From Dyadobacter sp. CY347 (GTDB lineage: Bacteria > Bacteroidota > Bacteroidia > Cytophagales > Spirosomataceae): 64,000 nt of DNA. Positions 9,276 through 17,871 of the stretch are shown one piece after another. The stretch lies in NCBI RefSeq assembly GCF_021502655.1, contig NZ_JAKFFT010000002.1, positions 1,593,384-1,657,383 of the forward strand. Reading direction: 5' to 3'. The notes beneath the pieces were generated by a model, which was given only the letters and a program-made list of their open reading frames with translations, had not been told where the DNA came from and made no database searches. Within the stretch, counting starts at the first letter, position 1. Each line of letters opens with the position of its first letter. The translations under genes were made by a program, and so were the position numbers.

Positions 9276-9296
9276 GTTCGACTTCCTCCATCTCCA
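9276..9296 (+). other. ssrA-like 3' end, attachment-site stub 2
   Basis: GTTCGACTTCCTCCATCTCC plus A matches stub 1 at 19 of 21 positions, 175 bp downstream of it, and precedes the integrase gene. It probably marks one end of the integrated element; the far-end copy was not found. Confidence 0.5.
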
Positions 9297-9521
9297 TTTC
9301 AATAAAATTTCAAAACATTAAACCGGCGGTAGATCAATGATTTACGAACGTTTTGTTTAATGCTCGATATCTCAAATCTTTCAAAGTCTAACAATAGCGA
9401 AGGGACGAATTCGGGACCGAGTCCAGTTATGATTTTTCAGTCCCTTTTTGGTCCCTCTTGTATGCCTAATTATTTGTCAATCAATAACATGTGCAGGAAA
9501 TGAACATCTTGATTCAACAAA

Positions 9522-10769
9522 ATGAGATATCTAATTTTAAAACAAAAAAAGATGGAATCAAGCATGACAATTCTGTTTTCGGTTAGGCAATCGAAGATCA
9601 ATCGAAACAATCAACTGCCCGTTTACATGCGGATAACAATTGGTGGAGCAAGGTTTGAGGTTGCAACAGGTAAATCTGTATCACCAGAAAGGTGGTCAGT
9701 AAGCTCGGGAAAGGCGAAGGGCACAACAATAGAGGCGAGAGAAGTCAACGCATTTTTGGAATCCTTGGCAGGTAAAGCTTATGCCATTCAGCGGCAAATT
9801 ATCCAGGAGGACTTATTAATGTGCATTGAAGTTTTTAAGAGTAAATGGCAAGGCGAGGATCAGAATATTATTGGACTCCTATCCTTATTCGAAGAACATA
9901 ATATGAAGGTTAAACAGTTGATAGGATCAGAATATGCTCATGCAACCTACATGCGATATCAGACCACTTTCAGGCACACCCAGGAATTCATCAACTGGAA
10001 TTTCAAAGCAAAGGATTTCGATGTCCGGAAACTCAACTACAAATTCATCTCAGATTTCGAGTTCTATCTAAAGGGTGTAAAAAAGGTTGGTCACAATGCC
10101 ACAATGAAGTATTTGGCAAACCTGAAGAAGATAGTACTGATCTGCGTGAAGAATGATATCATAGCGAAAGATCCATTTTTTGCTTTCAAATTTGCAAAGC
10201 ATGAAGTAGATCGAGTTGCACTGACGGAGCACGAATTACGCACAGTTGCGAATAAAGTATTCGAGATTCCACGCTTAGAACAAGTAAGAGACATCTTTCT
10301 CTTTTGCTGCTACACTGGCCTGGCATATGCCGATGTTGCAAAACTCAGCAAAATGGATATAATCGAAGGTCGTTCAGGTGAAATTTGGATAAATATAAAG
10401 CGTCAAAAGACAGACTCTGCCTCACGAATTCCACTTTTACCACCAGCTTTGAAGTTGCTAAAAAAATATGAAAGCCAATTGGAGCATTTAGACAAGCATC
10501 TGCTTCCGGTCCTTTCCAACCAGAAGATGAATGCTTATTTGAAAGAGATTGGAGATGTTTGTGGAATAGTCAAGCCAATTACTTTTCACCTAGCTAGACA
10601 CACCTTTGCCACCACAGTTACGCTTTCAAATGGAGTTCCAATTGAAACGGTCTCAAGAATGCTTGGACATCGCAGCCTGAAAACGACCCAGCTATACGCG
10701 AAAGTCCTGGACAAAAAAGTAGGTGATGATATGCAACGATTGTCAGAGATTATTGGTGCAAAATTTTAG
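9522..10769 (+). CDS. Tyrosine-type site-specific integrase
   Basis: A 415-residue protein with an N-terminal arm-binding region (FSVRQSKINRN.., residues ~17-95), a SAM-like core-binding domain (~120-220) and a C-terminal catalytic domain. Catalytic marks: beta-strand Lys in NIKRQKTDSA, HLARHTFA (HxxR), MLGHRSLKTTQLYAKV with the Tyr nucleophile. The usual first Arg in the TGLR motif is replaced (TGLAYADV), as seen in many Bacteroidetes conjugative-transposon integrases. An internal ATG at 9552 is an alternative start. Adjacent to the attachment stubs, it probably integrates the island. Confidence 0.93.
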   Translation: MRYLILKQKKMESSMTILFSVRQSKINRNNQLPVYMRITIGGARFEVATGKSVSPERWSVSSGKAKGTTIEAREVNAFLESLAGKAYAIQRQIIQEDLLMCIEVFKSKWQGEDQNIIGLLSLFEEHNMKVKQLIGSEYAHATYMRYQTTFRHTQEFINWNFKAKDFDVRKLNYKFISDFEFYLKGVKKVGHNATMKYLANLKKIVLICVKNDIIAKDPFFAFKFAKHEVDRVALTEHELRTVANKVFEIPRLEQVRDIFLFCCYTGLAYADVAKLSKMDIIEGRSGEIWINIKRQKTDSASRIPLLPPALKLLKKYESQLEHLDKHLLPVLSNQKMNAYLKEIGDVCGIVKPITFHLARHTFATTVTLSNGVPIETVSRMLGHRSLKTTQLYAKVLDKKVGDDMQRLSEIIGAKF

Positions 10770-10860
10770 ATCATATGTATGGTACCATTAATTAAAGTTT
10801 GACAAACAAACTCGGCAAAAGGGCAGCTAAATAAGTGGCCCTATTTCCTAAGACTGAGAG

Positions 10861-10897
10861 AAGCCGCCAAAAGCTTACGGCATAATGGCGGCTTTTT
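10861..10897 (+). terminator. Terminator downstream of the integrase
   Basis: AAGCCGCCA ... TGGCGGCTTTTT stem-loop with T run, about 90 bp after the integrase stop. Confidence 0.8.
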
Positions 10898-11433
10898 CTA
10901 TTGTTTGAGGCACTACAAGTTTTAGCCGTGAGCTCAGTGGGGCGCTTATTTCGTTTCCTTTGGCTGTTAAGGGCCACTGTTAAACAGGCTTTTTCTGTTG
11001 CCAAGCAAATATTTTTAGATGAGCATGAGGAATATGAATAAAATCATTTCCACCTCTCACATGAAGTATCTATGGCTCATAACATCAATTATCTTAAAAA
11101 AAGACAGGTACAGTCATTTCTGTTAAGGAAAAAGCCAAACAAGGGCCTGGACGGGTGGTCGATCAGTACCATAGTAGCCGAGGGCAATCACCAACGCCGG
11201 ATTAGATTACCAGGTTGAAAACGCTAAACTATTTGCTGGGGTGTTAATTGGACCTACTATCGATTAATGCAACAAGGCCGATTGCTGATTCGCAGCTCAA
11301 AAGCTAATAGAGATTGCCATGGCACTTACTAAGGAAGTGATGTGGGATTTGGAGGGAAGGAGAGTAAATGTGTTTTCAACGCAATATATAAATATTGTCG
11401 AGGATGTTCGTGTTCCGTCAGCGGCTAATAGCC
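10898..11433. other. Intergenic stretch, no gene recognised
   Basis: A plus-strand frame near 11320-11440 (starting MALTKEVMWD) is open but short, and upstream in-frame stops suggest a remnant. Nothing was recognised by family. Confidence 0.35.
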
Positions 11434-11793
11434 TCAATTAGTGGGGGAGCTTGACTTCCTTTTTTTATCACCAAAGCTGGCCGCCGTGGAAGCGAAGCTG
11501 TAATTAGCTTTTAACTCAACCAGCCACACTTTACTTCCCTGCTTAGGATGGTATGATGGTAAGTATTTTATGTAGCCGAATATTTCGAGCTCTTTCAAGT
11601 GTTTATGATATGTCGAAGGGCTTTTTGCTCGGGACATCTGCATGATCATCCGCCTAGTTACCTGAAAGGGACTTGATTGCCTGTTTTTATCCCAAAGCAG
11701 CACCAAGGCAAGGTAAGTCCCCACATGCCAGATCCTTACTCTTTGGTCAATAAGGATCCGGTTAAAGATTTTTATTATTGATCTTTCCATCAC
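11434..11793 (-). CDS. Winged-helix DNA-binding protein of mobile elements
   Basis: A 119-residue protein with a HTH pattern (SPFQVTRRMIMQMSRAKSPS, then KHLKELEIFGYIKYLP), i.e. recognition helix followed by a wing. Proteins of this look are common next to excisionase-like genes in Bacteroidota transfer elements. It overlaps the upstream 81-residue gene by four bases, so the two are probably translated together. It is a likely regulator of island genes; the target is unknown. Confidence 0.65.
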   Translation of the reverse strand: MMERSIIKIFNRILIDQRVRIWHVGTYLALVLLWDKNRQSSPFQVTRRMIMQMSRAKSPSTYHKHLKELEIFGYIKYLPSYHPKQGSKVWLVELKANYSFASTAASFGDKKRKSSSPTN

Positions 11794-12035
11794 TTAGTTC
11801 GTTTTGTATCAGCTAGCACCAGTGATTGGGTTTCCTGGAATGCATAATAAAATGATCCTCCTATATTGCTATGTTTTAACCTCCCGTTTATTCTCAGATT
11901 CTGATGCGTACCGGATGAGATGTTCAGCATCCTCCTTTTTGCATTAGCGCTTCGAAGCCATTTCTTCGGAGCCTTCTTCGAGCTGGCAAGAAACCGCTTT
12001 AAGTCTTCGAGCAGCTCCCGCCATAAGACTTGCAA
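11790..12035 (-). CDS. Excisionase/MerR-like HTH protein
   Basis: The C-terminal half shows the pattern LNISSGTHQNLRINGRL ... IGGSFYY, which matches the LGISxGTLQNLR..KIGGxxYY signature of the HTH_17 excisionase-like proteins of Bacteroidetes elements. The frame starts at TTG 12035 and is open further upstream without an ATG, so the true start is unclear. The stop overlaps the start of the next gene (TGATG-type overlap), implying an operon. Confidence 0.65.
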   Translation of the reverse strand: MQVLWRELLEDLKRFLASSKKAPKKWLRSANAKRRMLNISSGTHQNLRINGRLKHSNIGGSFYYAFQETQSLVLADTKRTK

Positions 12036-12169
12036 AACTTCATTAGTTATTACCTCAATATTTATCTTCCAAAAATTAATTGTCAGCCACTAAGTTTAGG
12101 CGGAGAAATTTTGGTCGTCTTGTTTTTCTTGAATGCCAGTTGCTGACAGATGTACCCGAACTCACTGAA

Positions 12170-12496
12170 TTATAGGCCAAAGAACGATTGTAGCACGGTA
12201 GCGACTACTACCAGGAAAATACAGCTGCCAAACCACGCCGCCGCGACCTTTCCAGTATCATTGTCCCCGGCATTCCATTTCTGGAAAACCTTCACTGCAC
12301 CTACCAGCCCGAGCACTGCGCCAATGGCGTACATTAGCTGTGTGCCTGGCTCAAAATAGCTGCGCACTTGGCTGTCCGCTTCGGAGATGCCCGCCGCGCC
12401 GTCTTGCGCTTTGGCGATGGTTGCAATTACTGAGAGCAGCGCTGCTGCCCATACTTGTTTTGCCCTGCTTGAAAGGGCGGTTTTCCCACATTTCAT
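12170..12496 (-). CDS. traE: Conjugative transposon protein TraE (DUF4134)
   Basis: A 108-residue protein: signal peptide/first helix ending near AKAQDG, then a conserved DUF4134 body with SEADSQVRSYFEPGTQLMY, AIGAVLGLVGAVKVFQKW, a GDNDTGKVAAAWFG turn and a last helix ending in LQSFFGL. In Bacteroidetes transfer systems this inner-membrane protein sits before TraF and TraG in the mating-pore operon. Here TraF and TraG are missing downstream, so the pore operon is truncated. Confidence 0.92.
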   Translation of the reverse strand: MKCGKTALSSRAKQVWAAALLSVIATIAKAQDGAAGISEADSQVRSYFEPGTQLMYAIGAVLGLVGAVKVFQKWNAGDNDTGKVAAAWFGSCIFLVVVATVLQSFFGL

Positions 12497-12624
12497 ACGC
12501 CTCGTTGATTATTGTTTTGAACTTGTTTACTCGGTTTGTCTCCTTGCGGCTCCCAAGCCCGAAGGCGCGGGAGCGCAGGAGAGCGGGCTCATCATTAAAC
12601 CTCCCTTCTATAACTCCTCTAGCT

Positions 12625-13077
12625 CTACTGCACTGAGGTTGAGAAGCCATATTTTGCAGATTCCGAAGTGATCACATTGTTGATCGCCTCACGGAACAGC
12701 GTGCCTTTGACGGCAGAAAAATCTTTTATTGACATTTGGATTAGAAAAACAAAGTCTCGCTTTTCGTAGCCTTTTTCGTATGCCTCTCTGATACTAGTCC
12801 TGAGCTGCGAGCTTAGCTCTTCGACCTTGGCAAACAAGGCTTCATTTTGCCAGGGTTGCTTTTTCACTTCAACAGGCTCAGCGGTTTCTTCCGGCTGACT
12901 TGCCTGTGATTTGATTATTGGCGGGGGCTTTTCCGGCCGTTCCCAAAACCGGGATTTTGAATTAATTAGTGCCCTGATGTCCTGCCGGTAGTACAGTATG
13001 CCGATGATCACATAGTAGATCGCCACTGCAGCACCCACTGCAAGAAAATAGCCTGTCCAGGATAAATGCGTTGCCAT
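12625..13077 (-). CDS. Membrane-anchored transfer-region protein
   Basis: A 150-residue protein with one N-terminal membrane helix (GYFLAVGAAVAIYYVIIGIL) and a soluble charged tail; such a gene commonly precedes traE. It ends in TAG at 12625-12627, followed two codons later by a second TAG and then TAA, so a 10-residue extension would appear if TAG were read through. A broken second copy of its first part lies at 14095-14238. No named domain. Confidence 0.7.
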   Translation of the reverse strand: MATHLSWTGYFLAVGAAVAIYYVIIGILYYRQDIRALINSKSRFWERPEKPPPIIKSQASQPEETAEPVEVKKQPWQNEALFAKVEELSSQLRTSIREAYEKGYEKRDFVFLIQMSIKDFSAVKGTLFREAINNVITSESAKYGFSTSVQ

Positions 13078-13165
13078 AACTCGTGTTGTTTAAGGTTGCT
13101 GCTGCATTGATTACCTGACAAAACAACACTCAAAACGAAGGCACTTCAAGTACAACTTTTTCTTG
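12950..13165. repeat. Intact copy of a duplicated segment
   Basis: Matches 14095-14316 over about 215 bp: the first ~45 codons of the membrane protein plus its upstream region (shared ACAAAACAACACTCAAAAC and GGCACTTCAAGTA / GGCGCTTCAAGTA). Confidence 0.85.
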
Positions 13166-13452
13166 TACCCACGCCGCGACTACAGTACCCCAATGATTAT
13201 CAATTGAATAGAAAAAGGAAATTGCCACAAGACTTGCCAAATTTTTGAAGACCGTCTAAATGCCCGAAAGAGTTTCTTGCATCAATGATGCCCCAAAGTT
13301 AGGCACAGGGCCGCGGAGCGTAGTGGAAATTCCGGCATAAACGCATGGCTCACCCACATGCTTTCCTTTATTCCGTTGCTTCCACTACTTGCTTGCCCAG
13401 TGCCAGAATGAAGCGCCATAATTCATTCAATCACTTCAAAATCAAGGTAATT
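13078..13452. other. Divergent intergenic region before the RadC-like gene
   Basis: Upstream region shared by the minus-strand transfer operon and the plus-strand RadC-like gene. Its first ~90 bp are part of the duplicated segment. A longer frame into the RadC gene begins at 13345 but the natural start is ATG 13453. Confidence 0.4.
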
Positions 13453-13923
13453 ATGGAAAGCTTTGCGAATGTTTCAAACTTGTATCAGGTAGCAGAGATT
13501 GAGCTGATCTACAAAACCAATGTCCAAGCAAGCCAGCGTCCTAAAGTAGCATCGTCCAGAGATGCATACAATGTGCTGATCCAAAGCTGGAACCGCGATA
13601 GACTTGAATTTATTGAAGAGTTCAAGATACTGCTATTGAACAATGCCAGCCGCGTGTTAGGGATTTTTGAAGTTTCCAAAGGTGGGATTTCAGGAGCAAG
13701 TGCTGATGTAAGGATCGTTTTTGCAGCTGCTTTGAAAGCAAATGCAACAGGGCTTATCCTGGCACACAATCACCCTTCCGGGCAGCTAATTCCGAGTGAT
13801 GCTGATAAGTATATTACTGGGAGTATGAGAAAAGCCGGGGAGTTACTGAATATACGGGTTTTGGACCATTTGATTGTGACGGCGGAGGGTTTTTACTCGT
13901 TTTCAGATGAGAGTCTTTGGTAA
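13453..13923 (+). CDS. RadC-like JAB/MPN-domain protein
   Basis: A 156-residue protein with the RadC C-terminal JAB domain: a helix region, FKILLLNNASRVLGIFEVSKGG, then the metal motif LAHNHPSGQLIPSDAD (HxH...D) and LDHLIVTAEGFYSF. It lacks the N-terminal HhH part of chromosomal RadC, as is usual for copies on mobile elements. It is thought to act as a metallo-isopeptidase-like or DNA-linked enzyme, but the substrate is unknown. The start at 13453 is favoured over 13345 by the conserved domain span. Confidence 0.9.
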   Translation: MESFANVSNLYQVAEIELIYKTNVQASQRPKVASSRDAYNVLIQSWNRDRLEFIEEFKILLLNNASRVLGIFEVSKGGISGASADVRIVFAAALKANATGLILAHNHPSGQLIPSDADKYITGSMRKAGELLNIRVLDHLIVTAEGFYSFSDESLW

Positions 13924-14094
13924 AATTCCAAATCCTACTGTGATATACCTTGACGGCAATATCACAGTAAATACAACCGAAATCAGCAATGGAATTCGCC
14001 TGGAATTTTAGAGCTTGATCTTCTGAAGAAATATAATACTTGTCTACCTTGGTCGAATATTCGTTGGCTGCCCTTATATTTTGCGGTTCCTTTC

Positions 14095-14316
14095 CGGCCG
14101 GTTCTAGAACCCTTGCTTTGAATTTAGGAGTGCCCTGATGTCCTACTGGTAATAGCTAATTCCGATGAGTACATAGTAGATCGCCACTGCGGCACTTACT
14201 GCCAGAAAGGAGCCGGTGCAGGATAACTGCGTTACCATAACTTGTGTTGTTTTTAAGGTTTCTGCTGCGTTGATTTCCTGACAAAACAACACTCAAAACC
14301 AAGGCGCTTCAAGTAG
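14095..14316. repeat. Degraded second copy of the 12950-13165 segment
   Basis: Same order of sequence as the intact copy including its upstream region. It probably arose by recombination between two related elements or by duplication. Confidence 0.85.
14103..14238 (-). pseudogene. Remnant of a second copy of the transfer-region membrane protein
   Basis: Reads MVTQLSCTGSFLAVSAAVAI on the minus strand from ATG 14238, aligning with the N-terminus of the gene at 12625-13077. The codon pair CGG-CAG of the intact copy is CAG-TAG here, and a later TGG is TAG. The C-terminal two thirds are absent. Confidence 0.85.
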
Positions 14317-14352
14317 ATTTAATGATCTTAAGCTTCTACTCAAAAACAGCGT

Positions 14353-14508
14353 ATGAAAAATGATCGTGTAATTGTATCGCTAGCTCTGGTCACCTTCACG
14401 GTAGCCATGTTCATCAGTGGCTCATTTAAATATGTTTTACTTGGTTTTTCAATAGCGGCCTTCCTGATTTTTATTCTCAAAATTGTTAACCGAGATAAAA
14501 CCACATAA
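14353..14508 (+). CDS. 51-residue two-helix membrane protein (paralog at 45505-45660)
   Basis: Starts MKNDRVIVSLALVTF, two hydrophobic helices (about residues 6-21 and 28-43) separated by a short SGSFKY turn, and ends NRDKTT. The gene at 45505-45660 encodes a protein of exactly the same length, identical at 30 of 51 positions, with the central block YVLLGFS and the end NR.KTT conserved. Conservation between two distant copies supports real coding. The function is unknown. Confidence 0.8.
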   Translation: MKNDRVIVSLALVTFTVAMFISGSFKYVLLGFSIAAFLIFILKIVNRDKTT

Positions 14509-14701
14509 CATAATGCCCTTAAATAGCCTAATCGATACTCACACATCCCTCTCGGGAAATAGCGTGAGCTCAGCGAAGCAGTCCGCCTATTTTATCTAAA
14601 TGGCTTCTTAAATTCAAGGGGGTGCGAAAGATTATGCAGATATAAATTTTGGTTCGAGATGTTATCTACTGACTGAGTAGCCATTACAACCCAAAAAATT
14701 T

Positions 14702-14980
14702 TTACAACTTTGCGAGGCGGTCGTTCAATTCTACCAGACCGGATTTCTGCAAGCAATCGGCCGACAATGCTAATAGTTCTTCCTTTGACTCGTTTGAGGC
14801 GATTTCGATCAAATCAGGATTACCCTCAACACCGGGAACACTTAAGGCTCTTTTGATCGCCTGGGTCAGAAGCAAAACATTCCGCCTGCTAATCTTCAAA
14901 TCGATCTTGATCTGATCGTTCATTCCGGGGATACTCATGATGGTATCATACACACTTGCCAGCTCTTTCGCGTTCATCAT
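14702..14980 (-). CDS. Hypothetical protein of the island
   Basis: A 92-residue, mainly helical, soluble protein (KELASVYDTIMSIPGMND, KISRRNVLLLTQAIKRAL). A downstream SNESKEELLALSADCLQK helix suggests a small helical bundle. It lies upstream of and divergent from the primase gene. Not assigned to a family. Confidence 0.6.
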   Translation of the reverse strand: MMNAKELASVYDTIMSIPGMNDQIKIDLKISRRNVLLLTQAIKRALSVPGVEGNPDLIEIASNESKEELLALSADCLQKSGLVELNDRLAKL

Positions 14981-15110
14981 GTTTCTTGGTTTTGGTACGG
15001 TACAAAAATAATAATTGCCCCTGAAACGATCCTAAGGAGAATTTACCCAGGATAGGTAGCTGACATTCGTGTTCTTTAATTTCGCTCCACGAACCAAAAC
15101 AGAAAGCAAA

Positions 15111-16007
15111 ATGAGCGAAAGAGAGAGGGGAAGCCGCGGGCTGTTAACGTTGGCAGAAATTAGAGAATTAGACCTTATTGATTATCTGTCAGAATTAGGA
15201 TTTGAGCCAGTCAAAGTGCATAGTGCAGATCACTGGTATTTGTCCCCCTTGCGGGATGAACGGACTGCATCGTTTAAAGTCAACAGGAGACTTAATCGTT
15301 GGTATGATCACGGAATCAGTCTTGGAGGGAATTTAATTGACTTCGCCACGATTTTTTACCAGTGCTCAGTTGGGGATGTAATCAAGATTTTCTCCGATTA
15401 CTGGTCCTTTCACTAGCCTAAGATTCTTGTACGTTCAACAGAGAAGGCTGCTGCAAATTGCCCCATACAAGTTTTGTATACCGGGCAGCTCACCAGTAAA
15501 ACACTTTTGGACTACATAGTTTCAAGATCTGTTTCACCTGATATCGCCAGGCAATACTGTCGACAGGTTAACTACCAGATCGGGGACCGAAGGTATTTTG
15601 CAATTGGCTTGCTCAACAATTCTGGTGGTTATGACCTACGGAATTCTTACTCGAAGTTGGCAAGCAGTCCGAAGGATATTACTACAATCAATGTCGGTGC
15701 TCCGTCAGTCTCGGTGTTTGAGGGCATGTTCGATTTTCTGACCTACAAAACCTTGATGACAAAGATGGCTGAGCAGCCCGAGAATTACGTCATCCTGAAC
15801 TCCATCTCTCTCTTCGATCGCGCACGGCCTTTTCTGGAAAGCCACTATCACATCGACGTATATTTTGATCGGGATGCTGCGGGTGTTAGGTGCACTTCGA
15901 TGGCAAAGGACATCAGTGAAAAATACAATGATGCCAGTGGAATGTATACTGGCTGTAAGGATTTCAATGAATGGTTTGCTGGTGGAGCGGCCGGGCGAAA
16001 TAAATAA
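15111..16007 (+). pseudogene. Toprim/CHC2-type primase of a mobile element, one in-frame TAG
   Basis: A single frame runs to TAA 16007 and is broken only by TAG at 15414-15416. Before the TAG: a CHC2 zinc-finger-like part (HWYLSPLRDERTASFKVN, WYDHGISLGGNLIDF). After it: a toprim part (VSVFEGMFDFLTY, then VYFDRDAAG). No frameshift exists across about 900 bases. The normal protein is about 300 residues and primes or helps replicate transferred DNA. The TAG is in the linker after SFH, where Gln would fit. Either a pseudogene by a C-to-T change or an amber codon that is read through. The start may also be GTG 15069. Confidence 0.85.
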
Positions 16008-16162
16008 CTAGTCAGACCTATCAAGTTTTTATGATCCAGACTAGAAAAAGTCTGGGTGGATTGCCTCTTACCCGCAATCGGCCAGATGTCAGTTTGTTTT
16101 ACAAACTAAGGATCTGGCCGCCTAAACACTCCGGAGTCGTGGGCGGGATTGAATAAAAATGA

Positions 16163-16582
16163 ATGTCGAAATGTGAAAATGCTAGTGTGATGAAGAAAGA
16201 CAAAAACAATAGAACCAAGATGCTGAATGTCCGCTTAACGCCTAAAGAGTTTCAGCAGCTTCTTCGAAAAGTACAAAGGACAACATGCAGAAAAACGAGT
16301 GAGTACGCAAGGAAGATCCTGCTTTCTGAGCCCATCGTTATCAACCATCGAAACCAGTCATTTGATGAAACGATGGTCGAGTTGACCCGTCTCAGACGCG
16401 AACTGACCGCTGCTGGTAATAACCTAAATCAAGCCGTCAAACGGCTACATGCCTTGTCCCAAATCGCCGACTTTCGCAGTTGGTTGGATGCCTACGAGAA
16501 CGACAAAAATCAGTTTGTCGAGCTGGCGGAGGAGATCAATATTTACATCGGTAAAGCCGCGAAGATATGGTTGCGATCATAA
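16163..16582 (+). CDS. mobC: MobC-like mobilization accessory protein
   Basis: A 139-residue protein; ATG 16190 (MKKDKNN) is an alternative start. It has a ribbon-helix-helix-like N-terminus (RTKMLNVRLTPKEFQQLL) and a helical C-terminus containing LTRLRRELTAAGNNLNQAVK, the hallmark of MobC relaxosome proteins that bind the transfer origin and assist the relaxase. Its end overlaps the start of the relaxase gene by 16 bases, so the two are co-translated. A transfer origin would be expected nearby; none is assigned. Confidence 0.9.
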   Translation: MSKCENASVMKKDKNNRTKMLNVRLTPKEFQQLLRKVQRTTCRKTSEYARKILLSEPIVINHRNQSFDETMVELTRLRRELTAAGNNLNQAVKRLHALSQIADFRSWLDAYENDKNQFVELAEEINIYIGKAAKIWLRS

Positions 16583-17859
16583 AGACCGGAACGTCCATCC
16601 GCAGTACTTTTTACTACAACGAGAACAAGTTAAAAGAGGGAGTTGCAGAGTGCATCATGGCCGGAGACTACCCGGACGATGCAACAAATTTGACGGAGCA
16701 GGAGCATTTGAATATGCTTTTGAAACTGGCTGCATTGAACACAAATGTGGTTCGAAACAGCGTCCATATATCTCTAAACCTTGACCCTTCTGAGCAGCAT
16801 TCGAAAGCACTTCTGGCGGAGATCTCGCAAGCTTACATGGAGAAGATTGGCTTTGGCAATCAGCCTTACTTGGTGTACCAACATTACGATAGCGGACATC
16901 CGCACATCCATTTAGTGAGCGTAAAAGTTGATGCAACCGGTAGGCGAATTGAAACGCAGAACATCGGACGGAACCAATCAGAAAGGGCGCGAAAAGAGAT
17001 TGAAAATGAGTTTTATTTGGTAAAGGCATCGAGCAAAAAACAACAGCAATCCGAGCATTTGAAGCCTGCGATGGTTAATGCAAGCTAGGGTAAGGTTGCG
17101 ACCAATAGGGCCATTTCAAATGTACTTTCTGGAGTTGTCGATAAGTATAAATTCACTTCAATCCCCGAGTTAAATGCGGTTTTGAACCGCTACAATGTGG
17201 CGGCAGATCGTGGAAATGAAAAGTCCAGGACTAATTAGAAAGGGGGGCTTCATTACGGGCTGCTTAATGCGAAGGGGGAACATGTTGGAGTTCCCATTAA
17301 GGCTAGCGACTTTCACCAAAAGCCGGCATTAAAATACCTGCAAACCCGGTTTGAAATTAATGAGCAACTGCGGCAAACAGACAGGCTAAGAGTCAAAAAC
17401 GCGATTGATTTCACGTTGTACGGAAAGACGAATGTGACACTTGATCGGCTCATTAATATTCTCGAACTTGATGGAATCGACACGGTTCTCCGAAAGAATG
17501 ATAGTGCGCTGATCTATGGAATTACTTACGTTGATCACCGCTCGAAAGTAGTTTTTAACGGAAGTTCTCTTGGTAGAAATTATAGTGCAAAAGACATCCA
17601 GGAGCGCTGTGTGGCTATTGATACAGCGATGGCTAACAGGCTATCAAATACGCAAAAACAAGAGCATCCAATGGTAAGTAATGGACAGTCAGCCACATCA
17701 AAAAGCTAGTTGTTAGCAACTCCTCAGCAGAGCAATGACGCCAGACTTGCCAATGGTGAGGAGTTGCTATTTGATCCTGTCAAACAAGATGGTTTTACAC
17801 CAGCTGACCTTCGTGGAAGTAAACGTAGAAAGAAAAAAGAGTTCTCTCGATCGCTTTAA
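16567..17859 (+). pseudogene. Relaxase (MobA/VirD2-like), three in-frame TAG codons
   Basis: One frame stays open from ATG 16567 to TAA 17857-17859 apart from TAG at 17086, 17236 and 17707: no frameshift, TAA or TGA in about 430 codons, the normal length for this family. The N-terminus has the relaxase motifs (RSTFYYNENKL, VVRNSVHISLNLDP) and the three-His metal site YQHYDSGHPHIHLV. After the first TAG come typical SRTN-TAG-KGGLHYGLL and VGVPIKAS motifs, and the end is lysine/arginine rich. Without read-through only the first 173 residues, including the His motif, are made. It overlaps mobC. Probably degenerating by C-to-T change; recoding is not excluded. Confidence 0.88.
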
Positions 17860-17871
17860 ATCTGTTTTATT

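Noticed and set aside
10792..11004. Minus-strand 70-residue frame after the integrase
   Set aside because: It overlaps the terminator hairpin and has no protein-like pattern.
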